Of a stretch of DNA of 64,000 nt, positions 37,880-52,200 are shown piece after piece. Position 1 is the stretch's first letter, and each line of letters begins with the position of its first letter. The position numbers were made by a program, and so were the translations under genes. The notes under the pieces were generated by a model, which did not search any database, was not told the origin of the DNA, and saw nothing but the letters and a program-made list of their open reading frames with translations. Source of the stretch: Rhabdornis inornatus (lineage: Eukaryota; Chordata; Aves; Passeriformes; Rhabdornithidae). The stretch covers positions 722,678-786,677 of the forward strand of contig VWZS01002260.1 of assembly GCA_013397075.1 (NCBI GenBank), given 5' to 3'.

Positions 37880-40800
37880 CCTTAGCTTCCCTTAAATAAT
37901 ATACAGATGACTAATCACTGTGGCACCCAGGAAAGATATGTCAGGTAAAGTAAACATTCTGAAAAGAATGAACCCTTGAGCTATCCCTGCCACATACTCT
38001 TACCTGGAACTGTCACAATGATTGGGGCGCAACCAAAGCAGGAGCCTTTGATGACAGAGGAGTTATCTGAATGAAACTGCTTGGTGAGTAGAAAAAAGCC
38101 TACTGCCAGTTAGCCTAAAGCAGTGCCATTTAATAGAAATTATAGAAGCACAGGGCCACCGTTCTTGACTATAGCAGTGAGGCTATCAAATGCATTTCTA
38201 AAAATGTGAGTGAGAAAAAACTGCTGTTTTCTGCTTTACTTCCACTTGTTCAATTTGCTTAAAAAGTAGAAATGCAATGGCTGGTTTTTGGCTGAAGAGC
38301 ACTAGGCAGGCTAGTATGGTTTATAAGGGGCTGGAGCTAAAACTAGAACTGCAGCTTCCCTAGCACCAACATAGAAAAAAGGACATCCAGTTCCCTACAT
38401 CCCTTCTAAATCCAGACTTCATAAAACAAGTATGTGGAACAGAGTTTTATGTTTAAGATTCCTAGGTGTAAAAAAAAAAGTCCTGAATATTATTACGTTA
38501 CTTGCAATATGAAAGAGGATGGAACTGTTTTTAGGTGTGCTGACACAACCTGGTTTAGGTGTGCTATAGCAGAAACCACTTGCTCTTTGAAGTTTTGAAG
38601 AACAGCTCTTATGTGCATATCGAGTTCAACTTCTTACATCTCCTTCCTACCCTAGTGTTGGCTACTCAGTCTAAAGCAATCTCCACCAAATTTTAAAGTA
38701 ATGTTTGCAATGTCCTCTCCACACTTTCACTTTTTCTCCCTAGCTGTCTTACTTTATGTGCTTCACCTGTATTTTGATACCAAATCCAGTTGTCTGAGTA
38801 ACAATTCTGATGCCCTGAAACCTGTTATGCAATGCCATGCAAGGATCAAAAGAAGACCTTGTCTGAATTAATGGAAGTGTGAAGCCTAACAGATAGATAT
38901 ACTGGCACGCAGCCTGTGACAGTGTTTAGGAGGCCAACACCCCATCTCCAGAGTCCCCACAGATCTGGGGGACTCACACTGTATATGCAGTTCATAGGCA
39001 GATTAGAGAGCACAGAGGCAGTTTCAGGGACAGCAAATGCCCATAGCTCTCCTAACTGACAGTCTCCCACTCTGAACTTTTGTCAAAACTGAACTCCATC
39101 CTGTCACCAACAGACCACTGGTGGAGAACAAAAGAATTCTGAGCACAATATATGGCATAGAAGAGAGCTCACTTACCTGGCTACAAAACTGAATTCACAG
39201 CAGTTGAATTCACACAGAGCCCCCTCACAGCCTGTCCACAATACCACAGTACAATATTAAATACAATACCTTAGACAAGAAGTAACTGATGCCCCAGTAG
39301 TAGGCTTAAAACTCCTACTTTGTCAGGGCAAAGTAAAAATATTCAAACCAACAAACAAAAAACGTGACTTAAAATGGATAGATTCTTTCTCCTCCTGCCA
39401 CAATTCTGTACAATAGTTCTTCACCCACAGTGGGCTCCTTGTTATAAGGCAGCTGATATTTTCCTTTTCCTCATGTATTCTCATATACTTTGTGGTATAG
39501 ACAGCAATGCTTAATTTGGTCCTCACAGGCATCTGGAATATGGGCCTATGGAACGCAGCTGGGAGCTGCAAATGCACAAATGCCTGTGCTGGAGCTGAAA
39601 AGTGCAAATCCACTTCAAAGGAGTAATGGAGTCAGATATTGGCTGGATAAGAAGGACGATGTGGGGAATGGGAAAAGATAATGGGAGCTGTGGTTTGAAT
39701 TGACACTTACAAGAGGATTAATACAAATAATTATGACCAGCTAGCAAACAGTGTCCTCCCAGGTGGGCTGCATCTGACTAATGTTAGTAAAAGCTCCTTG
39801 GTGCACAGAGTCCAGTATGAATTTTTAGTAATTACTCTTATATGAAAATATTCCTAATCTGATAATATGCTGCTGTCAAGAATCAGTGAGACTAAAATAT
39901 CTCAGACCATATTTGTTTATCAACTCCTTTTTTTGTCTCACATAAACTCAAACTTGTTTCAGATACTTATTTCTTCCCAGAGCCACCTCTGAAGTACACT
40001 ATTCAGTAACATACTTCAGAAAAACATCTTCTATTATAAAGAGAAATGCAACCTCTTTACTTTCCAAGTAATTTGTCTCATTACTCCCTAATTAGAGGAA
40101 CAACCTCTTAAAAATAACAGAGTAAATCCATCCCTTTATTTGTTCTAAAGGCAGAGGAAGAAAACATCTTTTACACTCCTCTATGGCAGGAGACAGCTGA
40201 TTGGAGATTGCAGGGGTGTACATGTCCACAGAAGAGAGAAGAGAATTCACACACAAACCTGTAGGTGAGGAAACAACAGCTTGAACTCCGTCTGGCATGT
40301 AAGAACGATTTACAGACCTGGAAGCTTGTGTTTCAACAAAGACATTCAAGAAAGAGATGATATGGAAAAAGGCCTCATTCTAATACACTTTTATGTCTTG
40401 GAAGGGGTCTCTCAACATTAGAATGACTTACAGCTATGTGCCGTATTCTCCAAATCTGTAATTCTCGTTTCCTAGTACTTCTAGAGCACAACCTACACCG
40501 TGCTTTCCTGATCTGCAGACTGCCAATTTCACTTCAATAAATGCTGTAAAAAATTTCATATAATCAGTTGTGTCACTTACCTATGCTGTAAATACATGTT
40601 GTGTCAGATTACCTCCTGTTCAAGAACTCTATGAAAAAAACCCACACAAACAAAACAGTTAGTAATTAAACTTATTTAAATCATATCTTTTCCAGCCAAG
40701 TACCCATAAAACCTTCTAGTATCATCCTCCCAGCAGGATTCAAGAATAGCAAGGACAGATCTGTAATGAAAGTGAATGCTTGAGCATCCAGAAATCTATT

Positions 40801-41300
40801 TCATATTTGATAATTGGCACCTTTCTTCCATTTAGAGTTTTCATATTATGCAAATGCTTATATACTGTGAGTCAATGAAGTATAGAAAGATAAGCTTTAA
40901 GTACATTATGGACAATCAGCATAAACTCGAGCTCAGGATGCCTGTGCCTCCCTGAGCCTTTGGAAACAATCAAGGCTCATGGTGTTCAGCCACTGCCTCA
41001 AGGGAAATACACATAGTTTCACTGAGATAATGCACTCAAAGTGACACGAGTTTTTATAGCAAAAGTATGACCTGCAAAGGCCTGTCCTTCATAAACCAGC
41101 TTTCAATAGTATGGTTATCAAATCCAGATTATACACTTTACAGATAACAAATGTGCCCACATTTCAGACCCGGAAATAGAAAACCTGATTCTTACACAAG
41201 AGTATAAGAATTTGTTTATCAATCAAGTTTAAATGAGGTTCAATAATGGTCCAACTACAAAAGGCAGAATATTATTTCTTGAAAATTCCGAAGCTCTGCA
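37880..41300. other. Gene-free stretch
   Basis: No gene or transposon recognised. Open frames do not exceed 96 codons and lack supporting splice structure. Confidence 0.55.
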
Positions 41301-41361
41301 AGACAGAGAAGGTTCATCAAAACAAGGGCAACTTCAGCTGGTCTCAAACACAATCTGAAGT

Positions 41362-41408
41362 AGGAGAGAGGGAGAAAGGGGGAGGGAGAGAGAGAAAGAG
41401 AGAGAGAG
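41362..41408 (+). repeat. Polypurine (GA-rich) tract
   Basis: Forty-seven bases with only A and G on the plus strand, mostly GAGA units with some G4-G5 runs. Could form triplex DNA. It produces Ser/Leu-rich false frames on the minus strand. Confidence 0.85.
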
Positions 41409-42349
41409 CACCAATCTCTGTCTAAAGAGGTGCACCAGTGACAGGATGGGAAATAATGGATGCCAAGTTGCAACAAGGAATACTGCAATTAAATATTGTT
41501 TAAGGGGGAAAAAAACCCCATCATTAGGACAGCAAAAAACTAACATGTAGGGCAGAGAAACTGTGCAACCCCTGCCACCGGAGATGTTCAAAACTTGACA
41601 GCATCAGTGCTGAGGAACCTGATCCAAGCTGGCCTTGCTTTGACCCGAGAGCCTCAATTGCTGCTGACTTGCCTGAGGGCTCATAGCTTTCACCTGACTC
41701 CAGGGTGGAGAGGAGCAGGCCTCTCCTTGTGGCCAGAAGGGACTGAAATCTCCTCTATCATGAAGCAAGTGCAAATTTTAACCTGGAAGAACCTTGATCT
41801 TCTGTTTTGTGTATCAAAATTAATGGTGGTTCAAAGTATATTAATGAGCAAATAACTGGTAAGTTTTTTGCAGAAAAAGCCTAGACTTCCAGCAGGCAAA
41901 CCACCCCATCAAAATGGCATCTTCCACTGCAAAGACTGGGAAACAAGCGAGCCACATGCTATTTCATAGATGTATTCAACTACTTCCTGTAGTGACTTCC
42001 TTAAAACCCATTAAAAAGTGAGATTTGGTACAGCATAGAGACAAACACCCTGCTGTGCCTATGTGGTTTCCAAACAAAAGCCCAGGGTGGAGAAGGAGGG
42101 AGGCAGTTTAAGTTCATAGTAAGTACAGTTCCACTGCTGAAATTCTGGAAACATCACATAATCTCAAATTCATTAAATCAATTTTCAGTTCCTAAATATT
42201 CATAACAGATTGCCATATAGGCAGCTTAGATTACCCATTCTTTGTAAGAAAGGGAAAGCTTAGCTAATATTTCCCCTGAAAATCTGAGGGCAGCCTTTGT
42301 GAAACACTTTATCTTACTCAAGAAGGAAACAAACACAACTTTCGTAGAA

Positions 42350-42450
42350 GTGTAACACTGAGGCACGCACTGTTCACAGAAAGTGACTTGTCTGTGGTCT
42401 TACGGGCTGAAATAAGACCCAGTTCTTACTTCAGCTGTGGTATCAGAGGA
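42350..42450 (-). repeat. MIR/L2-like ancient repeat fragment
   Basis: AACACTGAGGCACGCAC, AAAGTGACTTGTCTGTGGTC and AGACCCAGTTCTTACT follow the antisense MIR/L2 core (CTGAGGCACAG..., AAGTGACTTGCCCAAGGTC, ACCCAGGTCTT). Diverged. Confidence 0.42.
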
Positions 42451-45400
42451 GTAGGTCCCAGCAAGAATCCAGTCAGTATAATAACACTGAAGAGAACATC
42501 TTGTTTTATATGGGTTTTATATTTGCTTCTAGAAACAGCTCCAGAGACTGTTAAACACAGAAATCAAACTAAAATGATAAGTGTAGAGTGAACTTAATAG
42601 CAGATTGAAATTCGTAAGAAATTTTGAATTCAAGACTACAGTGAATAAAACACGAGAGTGGATTGCAGGAGAGACAACACAGAAATGAAATGAAACCATT
42701 AAAGGTTTATGAAGCATCTCTCTTTCTCATTGTTCGTTTCTTTTGCTACCTGACCTTCATGTTGCAGAGTTTCAGAAACCAGCATTTCACACTACCCATA
42801 TTTAAAAGTGACCCCTACAGAATGTTCTCAGTTAAAATAAGAGTTTGTGCTTTCTTGCTTTGTTTTGGGGTTTTTTTTCAGCTGTGCTTTCTTTTAAGTG
42901 CCCACCAAAGCACCAGATGAACCATGCCAGTCTTGGTTTTCAGTACCTCTCCTTTCTTTACCTTCAATGAGTCTTATATAAATTTTCCTGGAATTATAGG
43001 TAGCCTACATCATGGGAAATATTTTTCCCTTACAGCTTAGAATCTTATAATTTATAACATGAAATTCAAACCAACATAAATTAGTAATTCAATCCCTATA
43101 TTCCAATTTAATGAACCAGAGGTTACACTACTTAATTGTTTTGTGCCAGTGGACCAATCATTTGGTTTACAGACGGAATGTAGTTCTTTGTTAATAAATA
43201 AATGCATAAAAAAATAAAGGTACCCTCAATGCAATTATGCTGATATCCCTCAGGAACCAGAATGCAATTATTTAAAATATTATTTTCTTAGGTTACTCTC
43301 AAGAAAATAAGGAAAGAAATATGGAATTTGTGTCCTTTTAACTTAAACTCATTTTAAGAGCATCAACAGTGATGCAGATAGTCCCCAGTGGCAACTGAGA
43401 AGCACTTAGCCAGAAAATTGTTATTGGATTACAGTTCTGGCTTCATAAAATGTGGCTAAAGATCATTTTAGACATCCATGGATTGACCCATTGTCATAAC
43501 TGGTATGACAAACAAGTGACAAAGTTATTCTATGCAGCTATTCTGAGGATTTTTCAGATCACAACAGTAACTTGGGGCTGTATCAGCCTACACAGTTTTG
43601 ATTCAATTATAAAAATAACTCACAATAAGAATAATTCTAGCATAAATAATTGAATCTCTCTGAAGGAAAAGAAAAATCCCAACAAACATGCATATACTTT
43701 CAAATGTTCCTGATGTATAAAGAATTGCAAAGTGATAGGGTGATCAGAAGTCAATTCCAATAGAGAACTACCTTTCAAATTAACCTGTCTTCTTTATTAA
43801 AACAAACAAGATGAAAAGGCCACCAAAGGACACTGCATGATTTTTAACAATGCACAAACTGAAACCACTTATATACCACTAAGGTTCATGCGATCCTTTT
43901 CATTTTCATTTTACAGTCTTTTTCAAACAGATGATTTCCTGAATGAGAATCCTACCTCCCATATTTTAATTTGCTGATAAGCCCCCCAAACTAATGTGAC
44001 TGTACAGCAGATGCACATGTGCCTACTTAAATAAATGCAAACAAGAAATAAAACTCTTCACCTTTACATTTGAGGTCACTAGTGACCAGTGGCAACACAA
44101 TAAAACTCAGAACCTTAATCAAAAACCTAACACGGGATTTAATTTTCTCATGTAAGGTCTTTGTCATTTTTCTTCTCTGCCCATTACATGGTATGTCTCT
44201 GCTCATATAATTACATAATTAACATCCTCAGCACCTATTTCATCCCTTGTTAATTTTGCTAAATATAAAAACAGACATGCTCAAGGAAACAAACTTGGCA
44301 AGTGAAGAAGCATAAACAATTTAAAAGGAAAAAAAAAAACTATTCATATCCTGATAATTGGTATTCATAACTGAGATCTACCAGATGTTTGTAATCCACA
44401 TGATGGCCTTCTGACTAGAAGTGCACATGCAAGAACAGCTCTTGCTGGACTGACAGATCACCTCGAAGTGTGGGTACAAGGAGGTCTTGGTTTTGTTTTT
44501 CCGTAAGCAGTGTTGAGGCTTGTAGCACCAAGGGGCAGGAATGGTAGTTGATAAACCACACTGGTCTCATAACACCATTGGTTCCCAAACATTTTTTCTG
44601 AAAATCAAAAGGATTGGGGATGGTGTGGGTGGGGAGAGGGAGATAAAGTTAGCAGCTAAAAACCATTAAGATTTTTGCAGTTTATCCGACAGGCCAAATT
44701 CACATTTAGCTCCCACTGCTCTATGACTATCATCATAAATCAATTGAAGATATGAGTTTGAAGATTAGGGGCAGGTAGAGGACTCCTCCTTCACACCTCT
44801 ACCATGAAAGAAGACAGCAAGTAGCAGAAAGTCTTCAGTAACCAAAGAATTGGAAAATTTCCCAAAGTTTTAATTGATTCACCCTTGGCAAGCAAATTGG
44901 CAGTTTTATTTCTTCCTCCACAGTGTCCAAAAAGTAATTCTGTCCATCCTCGTGAAAAAAGGAAAATTTCTGATGGGTTCCATTTAGTGGGGTGGCAGAG
45001 ACCAGATCTTTATTCATCCTAACAGATCTTCACATATAAGACCAGATTTTAAAACTGTTACAACAAAAATTACTTTGTTCCCTGAATGATACTACCAGGT
45101 CATGGACAGTGGTGTTATTAAATGAAAGGAAGAGGATCACTAACTGTTGTTCACATCACTAACATACTTTTAAACTTACTGCTTCCATAGAGGATACTGT
45201 CTTTCTATGCAGATGGATAATATAATTTGATACAACAGCTTCCAAATAGAAGTCAAAAGTCCTCCTCATTAAGAGTTAGCATTAAACTTGTTTTGTTACA
45301 TTCACTAGCCACTACAACCCTGAATTATACCAAACTTTCTCCCCCGGTATACAGTGCTGATCTGCTTATCCGTAGACTTCTGCTTAATTATTCCAAAGTG

Positions 45401-46580
45401 CACAAGAAAGCAGAGAGTCCAGTTTGAACCCCAGTGATGTCTCAGCAATTTCTCCTCCCAGCACATGCTATTTCAACAGCCAGTGATCACTGGAGCTAAA
45501 ATGCACACAAGCAGCTGAATAGGATGCAATTCTTACTCTTATGATGAATATCAGGGTCAGAGGTGAGTGCCAGATAACACATAGCAGATGTGGAGGGAAT
45601 AGAAGGAATTCTGTTTACTTTGGGTGACCACCTACATTTAAAGGGGGGTGGGGGAAAGCTAAAACTGCAAGATAAAGACTGTTTAAAGGACAGCGTTGTA
45701 CAATATTTTGCAGGACAAAGGTACATACTTGCATATTAGCACAAACTATTGTTGAAATATAAGACACAGTGTGACCCAAATTAACCACCCATAAATGTGG
45801 CTCTGCATGAAACAGATAAATGTTTTGAAAACATACCTCATACCATATGATCACTTCAGCTGATATTGAAAAGTTCCATTTCTCTTTATCTTGCCTTTGT
45901 TTCTTTCCATTTCAGAATTCTTTTCAGACATTAGAAGCAATGCAGCCTTACAAAGGGGAAATGGACAAGGTCTGATCTCAGCCTGAGGGTAGGTCTAGAT
46001 AGCCACTGAGAAGACTGCAAAATGCAGATGACAGCACATTTGCAATCTCTCATTATGGGACAAGAAAGTACTGCAAGCTATTGCTAGCTGCTTGGGCTTA
46101 GATCATCAGTCCAGATTGTGCAGAAGGGACATGAAACTGCTCCAAACAGACAGGAGGTGATCCTTACAAAGATGATGCATGGAGCAAGAGACCTACAAAA
46201 GTTCTTCAAGTTGGTAAAACTATCAGCAGGCATTTAGCTGCCCAGCTTTTCACAGCCCATGGCAAGGGATGAGGAAGCTTTCTCCTCAGTACCATCAGCT
46301 GTTAACTTCCAAGCAGCAAGGAGGCAGCTACCATGAGAGACAGGTGAGAAGACTGATCACTTCAGTTATACCAATGAGTTTACTGTATGATCAATGACCT
46401 TTGTTTCCCCTGCTCCCTCTTCCTCTCCCAAAGAAACCATGAAAGTCATTAAGCATTTTGATGTTTTCCACATGGATGTTTTTACAAGTTTTAAGGTTGA
46501 AGTGGACCAGTTAGTAGAACTTAAAATCATCAGAAAAGACTGAAAAGGAGAAAGGGGGCAGGGAAAGCAGCAATTTTAGA
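42451..46580. other. Gene-free stretch
   Basis: No gene recognised. A slightly GC-richer patch at 45980-46350 might be an unrecognised old repeat. Confidence 0.5.
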
Positions 46581-46582
46581 AG

Positions 46583-46603
46583 AACAAACAAACAAACAAA
46601 CAA
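46583..46603 (+). repeat. (AAAC)5 microsatellite
   Basis: About five AAAC units within an A/C-rich patch. Confidence 0.85.
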
Positions 46604-46799
46604 TCCCAACCAAAATCCCACCCTCAAACTCAACTATCCAGGGACAAGTTGCATTTTCCAACATTCTACAGGCATCCATTTCCTAGACTACTGAAAGCCT
46701 TCGTGAAGGCTGTCTCACTAAAGTCTCAGCAAACAAATGGATAGGTTTGGTTGAAAATCTTGCCCCAAATCATTACATATAACTTTTTTAATAGGCCTA

Positions 46800-46875
46800 G
46801 TTGCATTCATAAAACATGAATGTTATAGTTGCATTCATATAATATGATCCAGTTACATTCATTTAATATGATCCA
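46800..46875 (+). repeat. Three-copy minisatellite, 24-28-bp unit
   Basis: Copies at 46800-46827, 46828-46851 and 46852-46875 each start GTT(G/A)CATTCAT. The last two are 24 bp and differ at two positions (GTTGCATTCATATAATATGA against GTTACATTCATTTAATATGA). The first is more diverged. Confidence 0.85.
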
Positions 46876-47119
46876 GTTAGTTCTCAACATGGAATAAATG
46901 GGACTGTCATAGTAATTTTTAACTAGTACTTACAGAAAAACTAATAAGAGGCTAATCACCTGTGGAAGAACAGATCTCAAACCACTTCAATCCAAGGCGG
47001 GAAAAACAAACCAAAGTAATCCCACCACACAGATGTCCACCAGTTAGCCTGCTAACTTTCTAAAGTAGTTGTTACACTCATTTCTTTGTAAGCTTTGGTC
47101 TGGATGTTGAGTATTCAAT

Positions 47120-47175
47120 CTTTTTTTTACGGATGAAGTACACAGCAAGGAAGTAAGTTTGGCAAATGGCCTCTG
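47120..47175 (-). repeat. Possible MIR-like fragment
   Basis: TTTTTTTACGGATGAAGTAC then ACAGCAAGGAAGTAAGTTTG weakly follows the antisense MIR core. Low confidence. Confidence 0.22.
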
Positions 47176-48454
47176 AACTACTCTGAACTCTGAAGATACA
47201 GTAGTACAACATTTTTAAAGATATGCATGGCCTCATTTAGAAGATGGATTGGAGTAAGGAGGGCAATTTAAGTAGAAAATCCAGTTGTTTCCAATCTTTT
47301 TAAATCATTTAAGTCTTCTATGCAATGTACATCTCAGGTAACATTAAAGATAATTTTTAAAGATCCCAAGTTTTTAAAGCTGAAATGTATTTGCAGCATG
47401 AAGCAGTCATTCTTTATCAAAATCAAAACAATCTGCAGAAACAGTTCTGACATTGCTAAAGTTTGGCTGAAACAAATAAGAAAAATGATAATTTTTTCTC
47501 AGAAAGTGGGAGGGAGTGTATTCCCACCCCTCCATGTTAACTTTTGGTCTACTGCCACACTTCCACTTTGGCAGCAAAAAAACGCTGTGGGCACCATATA
47601 AAGGCATGTGTGGCAGCCTGAGGGTTAAAGTAAATATTCCTTATCTTTGACAGATGGTTAATTCATGGTCGTTATTACTAAATTCAATTGCTCAATAATT
47701 TAGATATGACAAACATGTGTGTAGGAATAAATGCCAGTGCACCTTCCTAGGAATCCCAAAATGCAATATTTCCTCCATGTTTTCACCATACATCCTCAGA
47801 CTGACTGTGACAGTTTGACACAAATATCAGCTTTCTGGGTGCTTCAACTCCCTCCCTCCACTCGTGTTACATTAGAGCGGGATTCTAGAGAGTTACTGCG
47901 TCTCCAGACGCAGGACGGATGAATGGGCTTGGATAAAACAACTATTTTCTTAGTGTGTGTAATGCAAGCCTAATTTATTTTTTGGCCTAACTTTTCCAGT
48001 TTTGTGGTGCAAGTATCACCACTTAAGCAATCATGGGGAACTAATTTGCAGACAAGGTCACAGTTTGACTGGCACTGAATGCTAATAGGTCTGCTTAAAA
48101 GTTGTCAGAAATGGCTTTAAAACAGATGATGTCTAACTTAACATTTATATAAAAGGTGAGCTGTGCACCCACTTCTACCACACAAATAAAGATTCACAAT
48201 GTGAGGCCACTCTAACAAACTGCCATTCTCTCTCCATTACCATCACCTATTAAAAACCCAGTCCATTCTAAGTGGTGACAGGCACAAACACATTTTTGCA
48301 AATATTTCTTAAAAAAAAACAACTAAAAAATGAGTTCATTTTACCTTCCTTGAGTTGATACAGGAAACTGAACTTCTCCCCTTCTCTGTTCTCACTAACA
48401 TTTCTAAACTGGCTGGCACAAGAAAGCACTGCAAAACACCTCCACAGTTCACTC

Positions 48455-48525
48455 ACTGAAGTTGAAAGTCCTCCACTGACATCAAAGGTGTTTGGATCAG
48501 GCCCAAAGTCAGCATCCTAACATGT
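48455..48525. repeat. Ancient amniote repeat fragment
   Basis: GAAAGTCCTCCACTGACATC and GGTGTTTGGATCAGGCCCAA resemble the 'CACTGACTTCAATGG...TTGGATCAGGCCC' tail of old sauropsid elements. Confidence 0.38.
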
Positions 48526-49299
48526 GAGCACAGACTACCAAGCCACAGCACTGGCTGGAATCTCTGCTATTTATATGCTATTGCTGAAGCAGTGCAGGAA
48601 GCTTACAGAACTTCAAGTCTCCAAAAGCATGTGCTGTTCTTTTGTTGTTAGTTTTCAGAACATTTTGTGAAGTGTCACCAATTCCTGTGCTGATATAGGT
48701 TAATTTACAGGTTTCTTATCTGAACCACGAAATACAGGTATCACAGACTGGCTTTGCCTTTGACATCCCATGTGCACCAGTCTTCTGTTTCCCTCCCTGT
48801 CCAGAAATTCCATTGTCTTCATGCCTCTCTATAAAGCCCTGAGATGTCATATTTTTAGTTAGAATATGAACTTTCTAGAGCAGAAACCTTGCCTTTACAT
48901 GTTAGTAACTCACTTGGTACACTACTGGCATAACATAATATGAAAGAATTTGAACAATACTAAGTAGAAAAAGCCTCTGTGCTATTTTTCCACCACAGCC
49001 ATTAATTTACTCAGAGTACTTGCATGGCAAAAATCGCCAGGTAAACATGTGTGAACTAAACCTTACCTATAAGTTTGCAAAGTATCTCAAGCCAGAGAGG
49101 GAATTGAATCGAATCTGCCGTATACTCAAGGCAAGTGAATCCTTCAAACCAGTTCAGGAAAAATATTCACAGTGTCTCTTTGAAAGACCTGCATTTCTTT
49201 CACACCATTCTAAACTAAAACTGCTTCAAACCATAGCCACAGTGGACCTAAAAGATGCTAAGATGTCTCAGCTCCTAAAGCTAAGGAGAGTTTAAATAA

Positions 49300-52200
49300 A
49301 GAACAAGATGTCTCTCATAGGTCTCTCTGAACATCTCATACATGCTGCTCTTTGGCAATTAACTGCTCTGACGTATGGTGGTGTTTAACTGTCTCTCATT
49401 TTCTTGCTTTCTAATTCAGTTTGTAAACTCTGCTTATAAGAAATTCATAGAACTGAAGTAAAATTAACGGAAGAGTTCCATAATCTTAACAGTCTGGTGC
49501 CATATGGGGCACCACAAAGTGCTGAAGGTAAGCAAACTGCAAGAGAAAATGTGCAAATCCCTCTTGCCTTTTGCATCCAAGCAAAAAACTTCTGGTAAGC
49601 AATCAATTTATCTTAAGTTACAAAAGTGCAACAGAATATCACAACCCATCTCTTCTTCTCAAAAGATAAAGCTTTCTCTTGTCTCTAATTAAAAAGATTA
49701 ATAAAGTAAGAGAAGACATCAGGTTTGCATCAGTCATTGCCCATGTGGTTCTAATTACTGTAATTAAAAGTTATCTCTTCAAAATTCTTGGATGTAAGTG
49801 CCATGATCTGCAATTGAAAACACATTGAAGGGAGTTATCCACCTTATTCGACTATTTTAAGATGGTTAAATTTAAGAACAATGTGATGGTAATATTAAAA
49901 AAAGTCCTTAAAGGCAATTTGTCAGTAAAAGTGTCCTATGAACCCTCTATTGAAGACTGTGAATAGTGCTTAGGCCTTTGTTTAAAAAAAAAACAAAAAA
50001 AAAAAAGATTGAAAGAATGAAGATTTTTCTAAAATAAGTTATTTAAAACTTACACACTGAAATTCAAGTTTTTATCTTCAGGGCTCATTAGGTCCTGTAT
50101 ATATTAGGAGTACTCACTTCCCCTAGCGTTGAATCTTTTAATGTGTTTAGATTTTCACACTGAGTGGGCCAAATTTCAAGCAATCCTGAACAAACTTGAT
50201 TTTTTTGCTGACATGTCACCCCATATTTCACATAAAATAATGCTCAATTTTGACATTCAGCTTGCACAATATTTGGGATTTGGAAAATGGGTGATCTAAA
50301 CAGATTTTTTGCATATGCAGGATTATAAACTTACAAATCTGTGAAACAGAAATGCACTGCATATAGAATGTATAATTTAATTACAGTACCTTTCATTCAG
50401 ACATTAGTGTACCACAGTTTTAACATCAAGCTAATTACATCAAAGCTAGTACCATGCTTAAAAGCAATGCTTTTTAAAGCTTTTTTTGTGTAATGTAACT
50501 TAAAGGGTTTTTTCCCCACTCTCCCCTTTATCTTCACTGAAAGCAAGATTTACATTTTGGAATAGCAAATAGTGACTTCACGGAGTTCTTTTCAAAACTG
50601 TCCAGGGTGTAGAACCACTCACTACCTTTGAGAAAGGTTTACTGGATACCATTAAAAAATATTTAATGGGTAGAGAAGTACCTCCTGCAACATAAAATAG
50701 AAGCCTTTTATTTAATAAATCACAGGAAAACACCAAAGGGTGTTAAAGAAGGACTTGTTGGGGTTTTATTGTGAAAGAGAAAAAAAACGTTCTCCTGCCA
50801 TCTTTATTTACATTTGATCTCTGCTACCCGTTTCCTTCTGCAGCTTGTGAAATCCAATAGTGTCTTGCATCTTCTTTCCAGTTACCAACAGACACCTTGA
50901 CCCATGCTCATTGGATTTATATGATAGTGCATTTATATGACAAGAGAAGAACAGTCTGTCTCTAAAGGCTATTTAGAAAACTAAGAGAGACTGCAATTTG
51001 CCCAACAATTCTCAGCTATAAAAACCAACTTTAATTTAAATTTTTGCTCAGATGGAATTATCCAACTCTCGGGGAAAAAAAATAACAAGGAACACAAAAT
51101 GAGAGAAGAGCAGACTTCTTAAGAAAGACAATAGGAGAAAGGTGACATAACATATTCACTGTGTGTCTCTAAAATTTCCTATAGAAAAATTAACCTGTAT
51201 CAAAGGAAGTGTGGAGAAAAAAGAACAGTGATGCTGAATATGACAAAAAGCTTGTTTATGTTTAATACATAGGAGAAATTGTTCAAGGACAGTTAAATGT
51301 GACCCATTTAATACACCAAGGTCTCACATACCCATGGTACTCTGCTGAGTAAGCGCTGATCATGCAAATAAAGGCTGCCTGGGGATACACAATGCTTTTC
51401 AGTTGCAGTTTGAATTTCCAAGTTCTCAAAAAACTTTTAGAGATGTGGGTACATGTTACTGGGTCACTAGGGCTACTTCCATTTCTTCACTTGTTGGCTC
51501 ATTTTGAAAATTCATTTTGTCTGACATTCTTGAGTCTTCTGGCACACAAATCCATTTGCAGTAATATAAAAATCTAATTATTGCCACTAGCTGTGTAATT
51601 TAAAGTGTGGATAGGCAAGTCAATATGAAAAGGTGTCCCAAGACAAATATTTGAGCTTCAAGAGAAAAGAGGAATAAAAATCTAGTGGTCATTGTGACTC
51701 TAATTAACGGAAAAGTTCAGCAGAGTCTAGGAGTCATCAAAGTTAGAGTAGAGCATGCCCTCAGTATTCACTGCATTCAAGTGTGATACTTTCTGGACTG
51801 CCTTATACTTATTGGCTTAGATTCTTTCCCAGATCACAATATACTTACAAATCCTACTAGCCATAATTTGTGTTCATTATGTCTGAGCAAATGCAAGGAA
51901 ATCCAAACTACACACCACCTCTGAAACTGGCATCAAACACACAATCAAAATTTTACAAGGTAGGTAAAGATTAGCGTATGATGTGAAAGGGTTAAGAAAA
52001 ATACACAAGTTAGAAACAGCAATGTCAACTTAACAAGGGTACAATGTGCCCACTGTCTCAATACAAAAGAACACAAAGGCAGACAATCCTTTTTCACAAC
52101 TTTACTATAATTATATGAATTTTATCCTTGAGGGAAATAATGTTCTAACACAAGTTGCCCTAACCCCCATTCCCCAAACATTTCTCTAAAAGATTAAACT

